From Bacteroidia bacterium (GTDB taxonomy: Bacteria; Bacteroidota; Bacteroidia; Flavobacteriales; Flavobacteriaceae): a stretch of 64,000 nt of DNA. The position numbers and the translations under genes are program-made. Shown in pieces: positions 33,916 to 41,258 of this stretch (positions are counted from its first letter, which is position 1; every line of letters begins with the position of its first letter). Location of the stretch: positions 248,001-312,000 of the forward strand of contig JAUIAY010000001.1 in assembly GCA_030425285.1 (NCBI GenBank). Reading direction: 5' to 3'. The notes beneath the pieces were generated by a model, which made no database searches, was not told the DNA's origin, and saw only the letters and a list, made by a program, of their open reading frames with translations.

Positions 33916-34783
33916 TTTTCTGGGATAAGTAAACACCTATTAAAATGATAACGGCAGCAAATCCTTGTAAAAGACTAAAACCTTCACCATCTAAAACACC
34001 CCAAGTAAGTGCAACAATTGGCATAACATACGTAACCGACGATGCAAACACAGGTGAAGAAATTTGCACTAATTTGTTAAACAATACTTTTGCCAAAGCC
34101 GTTCCAAAAAAAGATAATATAGTTACATACAAAATGGATTCTTTTAAATTTGGGTTTTGTAACACATCCTGCTTAAAAAAACCACTTGCAAAGAGAACAA
34201 TGACAGCTGGCACAAAAATTATGGCATAATTTCCCGCAGCAATAGCCAAAGGTTTCACATGCTGTAAATAGCGCTTAATAATATTCACATTGGCTGCGTA
34301 CATAACGGTAGAAACAATTACAAAACCAGCATATAAATAATTTTGTTCAGGATTTAACTCGGCTCCTTTTAGAATCAGAATGGTTGTCCCAATAAATCCA
34401 ATGATAACGCCTAAAACCTGTCTTTTAGTAGAGGCAATCTTAAATATGGCAAAACCCATTAAAATGGTATTCAAAGGCACAAGTGAATTTAAGATGGATG
34501 CAACGGCACTATCTATTTCAGTTTCTGCAATTGCAAAAAGAAAAGCTGGAAAAAAAGACCCTAGAAATCCTGAAAGGGCAATCCATTTCCATTGACTTTT
34601 GTCAATTGTCTTCAACGTTGAGAAACCAGCAACCAATAAAAACACGCCTGTAATAATGGTACGCAATGCTCCAAGCTGAAAAGCACTTAAGCCCAGTAAA
34701 GACTTTTTAATAAGAATAAAAGAGGTCCCCCAAATTAGGGAAAGCACAATCAAATACAGCCATTTAACGTTTATCTGTTTCAT
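33902..34783 (-). CDS. EamA/DMT family transporter
   Basis: A 293-residue inner-membrane protein of the drug/metabolite transporter superfamily with ten predicted helices in two EamA repeats. The N-terminus WLYLIVLSLIWGTSFILIKK is the typical first repeat start, and VTYVMPIVALTWGVLDGE marks the second. The substrate (metabolite export, amino acid or sugar derivative) cannot be read from sequence. The stop codon lies inside the bidirectional terminator. Confidence 0.88.
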   Translation of the reverse strand: MKQINVKWLYLIVLSLIWGTSFILIKKSLLGLSAFQLGALRTIITGVFLLVAGFSTLKTIDKSQWKWIALSGFLGSFFPAFLFAIAETEIDSAVASILNSLVPLNTILMGFAIFKIASTKRQVLGVIIGFIGTTILILKGAELNPEQNYLYAGFVIVSTVMYAANVNIIKRYLQHVKPLAIAAGNYAIIFVPAVIVLFASGFFKQDVLQNPNLKESILYVTILSFFGTALAKVLFNKLVQISSPVFASSVTYVMPIVALTWGVLDGEGFSLLQGFAAVIILIGVYLSQKKQKA

Positions 34784-34838
34784 AGAAACTAAAAATCACA
34801 AAGTTTTTAATTTTGCTGCAATAAACTACTTTATTTAG

Positions 34839-34846
34839 TAATTTTG
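34839..34846 (+). promoter_or_regulatory. Candidate -7 box of the metal-binding lipoprotein gene
   Basis: TAATTTTG matches TAnnTTTG, 24 bp before the ATG at 34871; a TTTG at 34812-34815 lies 23 bp upstream, slightly long for a -33 element. Confidence 0.4.
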
Positions 34847-34870
34847 TTGAGAACTTAATACATAATTCAA

Positions 34871-35389
34871 ATGAGAACATTAAAAAATATTATAGCTATT
34901 CTATTAGTTGCTGTTGTTTTTACTGCTTGTAAAAATGATGCAACTCCTGAAGTTATAACAGTGGACAATGAAGCTATTGAAACAACTAACGAAGCTGTTG
35001 CAGAATTAGACCCTAACGCTACCTACGCAAAAGCAGAATTTACAATTGAGGGTATGACTTGCGCCATGGGATGTGCCAAAACTATTGAGAAGAAAATGGC
35101 AAAATTGGAAGGTGTAAAATCTGCAAAAGTTGATTTTGACAAAAAGTTAGCCATGGTTGAATATGACGAAGCTAAAGTAAACACAGAAACTTTAGAAGAA
35201 GTTGTGAAAAAATCTGGAGACATGTATTCTGTAAAAGACATGAAAACTGTTGAAAGTTTTGATGGTGACAAAAAGGCTTGTGCTAAAGATTGTAAAATGG
35301 CTTGCTGTGCTGAAAAAACTGAAGCCGAGAAAATGGCCTGTGCCAAGGATTGTAAAATGGCATGTTGCGCCGACAAAGCAAAAGCTTAA
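34871..35389 (+). CDS. Lipoprotein with heavy-metal-associated domain and metallothionein-like repeats
   Basis: A 172-residue envelope lipoprotein (lipid Cys20 in VVFTACKND). Residues 52-122 form a heavy-metal-associated domain whose metal loop is GMTCAMGCAK: the cysteines (64 and 68) are three residues apart rather than the usual two. The C-terminus contains two copies of ACAKDCKMACCA (residues 136-147 and 156-167), giving eight Cys in about 32 residues, like a small metallothionein. Copper or zinc buffering in the periplasm is likely from the family but not proven. No P-type ATPase gene is adjacent. Confidence 0.85.
   Translation: MRTLKNIIAILLVAVVFTACKNDATPEVITVDNEAIETTNEAVAELDPNATYAKAEFTIEGMTCAMGCAKTIEKKMAKLEGVKSAKVDFDKKLAMVEYDEAKVNTETLEEVVKKSGDMYSVKDMKTVESFDGDKKACAKDCKMACCAEKTEAEKMACAKDCKMACCADKAKA
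35276..35371 (+). repeat. Cys-rich tandem repeat within the metal-binding lipoprotein
   Basis: Two copies of the 12-codon unit ACAKDCKMACCA, at 35276-35311 and 35336-35371, separated by 8 codons. The copies use different synonymous codons, so the duplication is not recent. Confidence 0.85.
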
Positions 35390-35408
35390 ATCGCTTAAAA
35401 CTCTAAAT

Positions 35409-35440
35409 AAAAAAGCTCTCAATATTGGGAGCTTTTTTTA
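35409..35440. terminator. Bidirectional terminator
   Basis: AAAAGCTCTC pairs with GGGAGCTTTT (one G-T pair), with A and T tracts on either side; it lies between the metal-binding lipoprotein and gldD and touches the gldD stop codon. Confidence 0.85.
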
Positions 35441-36019
35441 TTTCCATCTTACAGTCTCCATAATATGCTGAATATCCTTTTGCAAATAGTTAGCAGCTGG
35501 TAAAATGGAATCATAATTGGGCTTGGCATAAAAATACAGTGAGCCAGTCAGAAAATGGTTGATGCTATCTGTAACGTAAAATTGTGATTGTGAAGCCGCA
35601 TTACCTCCAACCTCATAGAACATTCCATACACGTTATTCTCTTTGTTAGCATAAACTTGTTCGGCTATTTCATCTGCCTTTTGAGTATGTTCTTGGGTAA
35701 AACTTTGCGCGTCACGCAACAATTTTTTTAGTTGCTCTTCACTATTATTTACTTTTTTGTAAGTTAAATAGACAGTACCTTTTAAAGAAGGATAAATTAG
35801 GTCGATCCCCAAACTGGCCGAGTCTGTTGTTAATATTCTCGCTTTGATTTCTGTTGCCAATTCATTCTTTTCAAATGTAAAAGGAAAACCAGGATCAAAA
35901 GTTTTGTAATCGGCTTGAGGATAGTCTAAACGCAAATAGGCATTGGGTTTGGGCAATGTGTCGTTGCCACATGAAAAACATATCAAAAAAATTAAAGTTA
36001 CAAATGCCAGTTGCTTCAT
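35438..36019 (-). CDS. gldD: Gliding motility lipoprotein GldD
   Basis: Lipoprotein required for gliding motility and type IX secretion in flavobacteria. Lipid Cys17 in FLICFSCGN; the mature protein begins LPKPNAYLRLDYPQADYKTF, the hallmark of GldD, and has the VYGMFYEVGGNAASQSQFYV block. Length 193 is normal. It follows gldE by 5 bp in the conserved mutY-ssb-gldE-gldD order. Confidence 0.95.
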   Translation of the reverse strand: MKQLAFVTLIFLICFSCGNDTLPKPNAYLRLDYPQADYKTFDPGFPFTFEKNELATEIKARILTTDSASLGIDLIYPSLKGTVYLTYKKVNNSEEQLKKLLRDAQSFTQEHTQKADEIAEQVYANKENNVYGMFYEVGGNAASQSQFYVTDSINHFLTGSLYFYAKPNYDSILPAANYLQKDIQHIMETVRWK

Positions 36020-36024
36020 TTAAA

Positions 36025-37329
36025 TTATGGTAATGTTATTTTTAATCTTGTTATACGTTTATTATCTAATGCTTCGACGGTAAAAATATAATTCTCAAAG
36101 GTTATCTTACTGCCTTGTTTTGGAAAACTTTTTGAAATCTCCAAAATAAAGCCAGCCAAGGTTTCTGCTTCACCTTTATTTTCTTCAAAAACGGACTCGT
36201 CTTCCAACTTAATGATTTTATAAAAATCCTTTAAAGCCGTTTTACCTTCAAAAACATAGTTCTTATCATCCAGTTTTGAATAGATAAGATCTTCATCATC
36301 AAATTCATCACTAATATCGCCAACAATCTCTTCAATAATGTCTTCCAGTGAAATAAGCCCTGATGTGCCTCCGTATTCGTCTACAACAACAGCTAGATGC
36401 ACTTTCTTTTCTTGAAATTCAGCCATTAAATCGTCTAGTTTTTTGTTTTCAGGCACAAAAAATGGCTCGCGCATTAAGGTTGTCCAATCAAATTGCTTTC
36501 TGTCTATGTATGGCAATAAGTCCTTAACGTATAAAATACCTTTAATAGTATCAATATTATCTTCATAAACGGGAATTCTGGAATACCCATTATTTACGAT
36601 TTCAGGAATTATATCGATGTATTTCTGGTTTATGTTTAACGCAAAAATATCTATTCGAGGTCGCATAACTTGCTTGGTATCCGTATTACCAAATGACACA
36701 ATACCCTGTAAAATTTTCTGCTCCTCCATAGTGGTGTCTTCCTCACTGGTCAATTCAAGAGCTTGAGATAATTGGTCAACGCTTAAATTGGATTTTTGTT
36801 TCCCCAATTTATCGTGAATGGCAATAGTAATACTTCGCATGGGCAAACTCAATGGTGAGAATAAAACATCTAAAACCCGAAGTGGATAGGCCATGAAAAT
36901 TGCAAACTTCAGTTTATTTCTACTTGCGTAAATTTTAGGAAGAATTTCACCAAATAATAAAATTAAAAAAGTGATAACAACGACTTCCAATAGGAATTTA
37001 ACAATGTAATTATCTATACCTTCAAATATAAAGTTGCCCAAATAGGCAAAGAGGATAACAATACCAATATTGATGAAATTATTGGCCACTAAAATGGTAG
37101 CAAGTAGTTTTTTAGGTCTATCTAAAAGTTTAGATATAATTGAAAGAGCTGTATTCTTTTCGTCTTGATTTCCTTCAATATCTGAACGTGTGAGCGAAAA
37201 TAAGGCTACTTCGGCTCCAGAGATTAAAGCAGAACAAACAAGCAGTACAAAAAGCAGTACAAAACCAAATATTAATGAATATTCAACTGTTATTAGAAGT
37301 GCTAAAAAACTCGGGGGTTCTGGGTCCAA
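36025..37329 (-). CDS. gldE: Gliding motility-associated membrane protein GldE
   Basis: A 434-residue inner-membrane protein of the CNNM/CorC (hemolysin C) family. A DUF21 region with about four membrane helices (residues 12-160: LISGAEVALFSLTRSDI, ILLFGEILPKIYASRNK) is followed by paired CBS domains (about 205-330: VMRPRIDIFAL, VVDEYGGTSGLISLEDIIEE) and a CorC_HlyC C-terminal domain. GldE supports GldD function in Flavobacterium johnsoniae. Context with gldD and ssb confirms the subfamily. Confidence 0.94.
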   Translation of the reverse strand: MDPEPPSFLALLITVEYSLIFGFVLLFVLLVCSALISGAEVALFSLTRSDIEGNQDEKNTALSIISKLLDRPKKLLATILVANNFINIGIVILFAYLGNFIFEGIDNYIVKFLLEVVVITFLILLFGEILPKIYASRNKLKFAIFMAYPLRVLDVLFSPLSLPMRSITIAIHDKLGKQKSNLSVDQLSQALELTSEEDTTMEEQKILQGIVSFGNTDTKQVMRPRIDIFALNINQKYIDIIPEIVNNGYSRIPVYEDNIDTIKGILYVKDLLPYIDRKQFDWTTLMREPFFVPENKKLDDLMAEFQEKKVHLAVVVDEYGGTSGLISLEDIIEEIVGDISDEFDDEDLIYSKLDDKNYVFEGKTALKDFYKIIKLEDESVFEENKGEAETLAGFILEISKSFPKQGSKITFENYIFTVEALDNKRITRLKITLP

Positions 37330-37353
37330 TAGTTTGGGTTTTAATTAAATAAT

Positions 37354-37812
37354 TTAGAACGGCAAATCGTCCTCTGGCAAATCAACTTCTGGTTTTGGAG
37401 TGATTGGCTCTTGTTTTGGAACTTTTGAATTTGTTTGGCCACCTTGCTGATTAGGCATAGCATTACCACTTTCATTCTTTGTTGTTAAAAATGTGAAATC
37501 GGTACATTGAATTTCTGTTGAGTAACGATCATTACCACTTTCATCTTGCCACTTTCTCGTCTTTATTCTCCCTTCAATGTAGACTTTATCACCTTTGTTT
37601 ACATATTTTTCAAAAATTTCGGCTGCTTTATTTCTAACGACAATATTGTGCCATTCGGTATTAGTGACACGTTCATTGGTTTGCTTATTAGTATACGTTT
37701 CATTAGTAGCTAAAGGAAATCTTCCTATACAACCACCACCTTCAAAATAGTGCATTTTAACCTCGTCTCCTAAATGCCCAATAAGCATTACTTTATTCAA
37801 TGTTCCTGACAT
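37354..37812 (-). CDS. ssb: Single-stranded DNA-binding protein
   Basis: A 152-residue SSB: the OB fold spans residues 1-110 (MSGTLNKVMLIGHLGDEVKM, TEWHNIVVRNKAAEIFEKYV, GDKVYIEGRIKTRKWQDESG), followed by a Gln/Pro-rich linker and the acidic tip DLPEDDLPF that recruits partner proteins. A -7-like TAATTTTG (minus strand, 37832-37839) lies 20 bp upstream. It is part of the mutY-ssb-gldE-gldD block. Confidence 0.97.
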   Translation of the reverse strand: MSGTLNKVMLIGHLGDEVKMHYFEGGGCIGRFPLATNETYTNKQTNERVTNTEWHNIVVRNKAAEIFEKYVNKGDKVYIEGRIKTRKWQDESGNDRYSTEIQCTDFTFLTTKNESGNAMPNQQGGQTNSKVPKQEPITPKPEVDLPEDDLPF

Positions 37813-37899
37813 ACAACCTAATTTTATAGCGCAAAATTACGCTTTTGCAATTCATAATCTTAAATTTAATAAAAAAATATGATTGCAGTAACTTTCAAC

Positions 37900-38922
37900 T
37901 CAAAATTTGAATGCATCAATGAAGTTTTTAATCAATACTGGTGTGGCATATTCATCAATTTCGGATACAGAAATACCATCTTTATGCAAACTATTTACTC
38001 TAACAATCCAAAATCTTGTGTATAAGTGTTGATGTGACAATTTATGCACGATAACTTGGTCATTAAACAAATGAATATCTTCATAGTTATTGCTCAATTT
38101 GTTCTTTAATTCTTGGTATGATAATTCCTTTTCGGACTCAATTAAAGGAAATTGATATAAGTTTTCCCAAATTCCCTTCCCTTTTCGTTTTTCCAAAATG
38201 GTTTCATTATTGTTCGATACATAAACAATGTAGTTCAAATGCCTTTTAACTGGCTTTGATGCCTTGATCTTTTGTGGAAGGCTCTTGATTTCATCCTTAT
38301 GATAAGCATAGCACTTCTTCTGTAACGGACAGATTGTACAATTAGGATTGTTAGGTTTACATTGTGTAGCTCCAAACTCCATAATGGCCTGATTGAAATC
38401 AGCTGGATTTTTTCTGTCTATGATTTCTTGAGCTAAAGCCTTAAACTCCTTTTTTCCTTGCGTACTATTTATAGGTGTGTAAATTCCGTAATATCGAGCC
38501 AATACCCTGTAAACATTTCCATCTACCACAGCCGTAGGCTCGCCATAGCATATTGAGGCAATAGCACTAGCTGTATAATCTCCTACACCTTTTAATTGCA
38601 ATAATCCGTTGTAATTTTGTGGAAATTCACCATTTAACTCATCAACAATAAACTTTGCAGTTGCATGTAAGTTTCTGGCCCTTGAATAATAGCCCAATCC
38701 CTGCCATAATTTTAAAACCTGTTCCTCATGCGCTTCAGCCAGTTGGAAGATAGTGGGATACTGCTTTACAAAAGCTTCATAATATGGTAATCCTTGCTTA
38801 ACTTGTGTTTGCTGTAAAATAATTTCAGACAGCCAAATAAAATATGGGTTCTTGGTGTTTCGCCAGGGCAAATCCCGCTTATTATCTGAATACCAAGATG
38901 TTAAAATTTTTGTAATATGCAT
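37900..38922 (-). CDS. mutY: A/G-specific adenine glycosylase MutY
   Basis: Removes adenine mispaired with 8-oxoguanine. The 340-residue protein has the LPWRNTKNPYFIWLSEIILQ start with the catalytic Glu region (LSEIILQQTQV), the helix-hairpin-helix GPD signature (LLQLKGVGDYTASAIASI, with catalytic Asp in AVVDGNVYRVLAR), the iron-sulfur cluster cysteines CKPNNPNCTICPLQKKC, and a C-terminal NUDIX-like domain (GKGIWENLYQFPLIE) that reads 8-oxoG. Complete. Confidence 0.97.
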   Translation of the reverse strand: MHITKILTSWYSDNKRDLPWRNTKNPYFIWLSEIILQQTQVKQGLPYYEAFVKQYPTIFQLAEAHEEQVLKLWQGLGYYSRARNLHATAKFIVDELNGEFPQNYNGLLQLKGVGDYTASAIASICYGEPTAVVDGNVYRVLARYYGIYTPINSTQGKKEFKALAQEIIDRKNPADFNQAIMEFGATQCKPNNPNCTICPLQKKCYAYHKDEIKSLPQKIKASKPVKRHLNYIVYVSNNNETILEKRKGKGIWENLYQFPLIESEKELSYQELKNKLSNNYEDIHLFNDQVIVHKLSHQHLYTRFWIVRVNSLHKDGISVSEIDEYATPVLIKNFIDAFKF

Positions 38923-38982
38923 TTATAGTGTATACTAATTGCAAAAATAATCGTTTATATTCTTAAATTTTAATGAATTAGG

Positions 38983-39015
38983 TTTGAAATATTGAATTTT
39001 AAATTCCTATATTTG
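38983..39015 (+). promoter_or_regulatory. Promoter of the HU gene
   Basis: TTTG (38983-38986), a 21-bp spacer and TATATTTG (39008-39015), matching the Bacteroidota -33/-7 consensus; 43 bp before the ATG. Confidence 0.7.
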
Positions 39016-39057
39016 CATCCCTTTAAAAGATTAATAGTAACACAAAAAATATTTAAA

Positions 39058-39348
39058 ATGACGAAGGCTGATTTAGTAGCAAAAATTTCAGAAAAATTAG
39101 GAATTGAAAAAGGTGATGTACAGGCAACTGTTGAAACATTCATGGATGAAGTAAAAACTTCTTTGGAAAGCGGTGACAACGTTTATTTAAGAGGTTTTGG
39201 AAGCTTTATCATTAAAACAAGAGCAGAAAAAACTGGTAGAAACATTTCAAAAAATACAACTATCAAAATTCCAGCTCACAATATCCCTGCATTTAAACCT
39301 GCAAAAGTTTTTGTTGAAGGTGTAAAAACTAATGTAGACGTTAAATAA
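39058..39348 (+). CDS. HU family DNA-binding protein
   Basis: A 96-residue histone-like protein that bends and compacts DNA. It begins MTKADLVAKISEKLGIEKGD and has the beta-arm core NVYLRGFGSFIIKTRAEKTG RN, followed by IPAHNIPAFKPAKVF. The frame is open further upstream but the region between 38992 and 39057 holds the promoter, so the ATG at 39058 is the start. Confidence 0.96.
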   Translation: MTKADLVAKISEKLGIEKGDVQATVETFMDEVKTSLESGDNVYLRGFGSFIIKTRAEKTGRNISKNTTIKIPAHNIPAFKPAKVFVEGVKTNVDVK

Positions 39349-39384
39349 CAATATTTAATTTAATAACCTTAAAAGAAGACATTT

Positions 39385-39477
39385 ATGCCAAGTGGTAAAA
39401 AAAGAAAAAGACACAAGGTAGCGACGCACAAGCGCAAAAAAAGAAGACGCGCTAACCGTCACAAAAAGAAAAAATAA
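39385..39477 (+). CDS. Very small basic protein (30 residues), candidate ribosome-associated
   Basis: A 30-residue open frame, MPSGKKRKRHKVATHKRKKR and ten more residues ending in KKKK; 20 of 30 residues are Lys or Arg. It stands 36 bp after the HU gene, has its own Rho-independent terminator directly after the stop (39481-39508), and precedes the RNase E/G gene. I recall near-identical short frames at this place in other Bacteroidota. Its composition is that of a small rRNA-binding protein; whether it is a ribosomal protein is inference. Confidence 0.75.
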   Translation: MPSGKKRKRHKVATHKRKKRRRANRHKKKK

Positions 39478-39480
39478 GCT

Positions 39481-39510
39481 AAAAAAGTAGTTAACAAACT
39501 ACTTTTTTGG
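39481..39510 (+). terminator. Rho-independent terminator after the 30-residue gene
   Basis: AAAAAAGTAGTT pairs with AACTACTTTTTT (12 bp, loop AACA), 3 bp after the stop codon. Confidence 0.88.
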
Positions 39511-39538
39511 TTTTAAAATCAAAACGTTCTTTGATATT

Positions 39539-39643
39539 GAGTTACTGTTTCGTATTACCTTGTGAAATGAGTAACTCTACGGATTTAATAAATCCTGTGA
39601 AGAATTAGTATTAATCCATCTATCGCGCATTGTCGTGATGGAT
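39539..39643 (+). promoter_or_regulatory. Structured 5' leader of the RNase E/G gene
   Basis: Three inverted repeats follow each other upstream of the gene. GAGTTACT (39539-39546) pairs with AGTAACTC (39570-39577) and encloses a second helix TTTC/GAAA. GGATTT (39581-39586) pairs with AAATCC (39590-39595). ATCCATC (39614-39620) pairs with GATGGAT (39637-39643), ending 13 bases before the ATG. E. coli rne has a structured leader through which RNase E controls its own mRNA; a similar role is an inference here. Confidence 0.5.
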
Positions 39644-39656
39644 AAAAATCAACTAA

Positions 39657-41201
39657 ATGGATAAAGAATTGATTATTCGATCTGATTCTGACAACGTTGA
39701 TTTTGCCTTATTAAAAGATGGAAAACTAATTGAATTACAAAAAGATGAAGGAGGAAACAATTTTTCTGTTGGTGATGTGTTTATAGCCAAAATCAGAAAA
39801 GCTGTTCCTGGACTTAATGCTGCTTTTGTAAACGTAGGCTACGAAAAAGATGCCTTTTTACATTATCATGATTTAGGACCTAAACTTCCTTCCCTTTTAA
39901 AATTCACTAAACGTGTAAGCACAGGTAAACTAAAAGATTATTCTTTAAAGAATTTCCCATTTGAAAAAGATATTGATAAAGACGGTAAGATCAACGATGT
40001 TCTGAAGTCAAATCAATCTATTTTGGTACAAATAGTAAAAGAACCTATATCGACCAAAGGACCTAGAATTAGTTCCGAGCTTTCAATAGCTGGCCGATAT
40101 ATTGTTTTAGTGCCTTTTTCCGACAGAATTTCCATCTCACAGAAGATAGAGGACAAAGAGGAAAAAGATCGCTTAAAACGCCTTGTAAGGAGTATTACTC
40201 CCCAAGGTTTTGGAGTTATTGTTCGTACCGTAGCAGAAGGCAAGAAAGTTGCAGAATTGGATAGAGATTTACAAAACTTGTTAGGTCGTTGGACCGCAAT
40301 GTGTAAAAAACTAGACAGAGCACATCATCCCAGTAAAGTTTTAGGAGAATTGAATAAAGCCTCGTCCATATTACGAGACATATTTAATGACACCTTTACA
40401 AACATTCATGTTGATGATGAAGCGCTTTACATTCAAATTAAAGATTATGTGCAAGAAATTGCACCAAAAAAAGAATCAATAGTTAAGTTATATCAATCTA
40501 ATGTTCCCATTTTTGAAAAATTTGGTGTTGAAAGACAAATCAAAACGTCTTTTGGCAAAACCGTTTCAATGGCAAAAGGGGCTTATTTGGTTATAGAGCA
40601 CACTGAAGCACTACATGTTGTAGATGTAAATAGTGGAAATCGCTCTAACAAAGCCAAAACACAAGAAGACACCGCATTAGAGGTCAATATGATAGCTGCC
40701 GCTGAAATCGCAAGGCAATTACGCCTAAGAGATATGGGTGGTATCATTGTTATTGACTTTATTGATATGACCAAAGCTGAAAACAGAAAAAAGCTTTATA
40801 ATTTCCTTCGTGATGAAATGCGGGATGATAGAGCTAAACACAAAATACTACCACCAAGTAAATTTGGTTTAGTACAGATTACAAGACAGCGTGTTCGACA
40901 AGAAATGAACATTAAAACGCGTGAGGAAAACCCTAATAGTCCTAACGGCAAAGAGGTAGAGGCACCAATTGGAATTGTGCCAAAAATAACTCATGATCTT
41001 GAACAATTAATTAAAAAAGACTATAAAAAGTTGACTTTAAACACACATCCTTTTATAGCAGCCTTTTTAACTAAAGGCTTTCCATCTATACGTTCAAAAT
41101 GGTTTTTTGAACATAAGAAATGGGTAAAAGTTTTACCAAGAGATGCTTACACATATTTGGAATACCACTTTTTTGACAAAGATGGTAATCAAATTAAATA
41201 A
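39657..41201 (+). CDS. rng: Ribonuclease E/G family endoribonuclease
   Basis: Single-strand-specific endoribonuclease for rRNA maturation and mRNA decay. The 514-residue protein has an S1-like RNA-binding domain near residues 35-125 (GDVFIAKIRKAVPGLNAAFV), then the catalytic domain with the two metal-binding aspartates in ALHVVDVNSGN and GGIIVIDFIDM, and the PPSKFGLVQITRQRVR segment. It lacks the long disordered degradosome scaffold of E. coli RNase E and is RNase G sized. Confidence 0.95.
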   Translation: MDKELIIRSDSDNVDFALLKDGKLIELQKDEGGNNFSVGDVFIAKIRKAVPGLNAAFVNVGYEKDAFLHYHDLGPKLPSLLKFTKRVSTGKLKDYSLKNFPFEKDIDKDGKINDVLKSNQSILVQIVKEPISTKGPRISSELSIAGRYIVLVPFSDRISISQKIEDKEEKDRLKRLVRSITPQGFGVIVRTVAEGKKVAELDRDLQNLLGRWTAMCKKLDRAHHPSKVLGELNKASSILRDIFNDTFTNIHVDDEALYIQIKDYVQEIAPKKESIVKLYQSNVPIFEKFGVERQIKTSFGKTVSMAKGAYLVIEHTEALHVVDVNSGNRSNKAKTQEDTALEVNMIAAAEIARQLRLRDMGGIIVIDFIDMTKAENRKKLYNFLRDEMRDDRAKHKILPPSKFGLVQITRQRVRQEMNIKTREENPNSPNGKEVEAPIGIVPKITHDLEQLIKKDYKKLTLNTHPFIAAFLTKGFPSIRSKWFFEHKKWVKVLPRDAYTYLEYHFFDKDGNQIK

Positions 41202-41202
41202 C

Positions 41203-41235
41203 AAAAAAGCCTTACTAAAAAGTAAGGCTTTTTTT
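41203..41235. terminator. Bidirectional terminator between RNase E/G and the T9SS module
   Basis: A 14-bp perfect stem, AAAAAAGCCTTACT / AGTAAGGCTTTTTT, with an AAAA loop and flanking A/T tracts. Confidence 0.93.
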
Positions 41236-41258
41236 ATTGATACTATTTACTGATTGAA

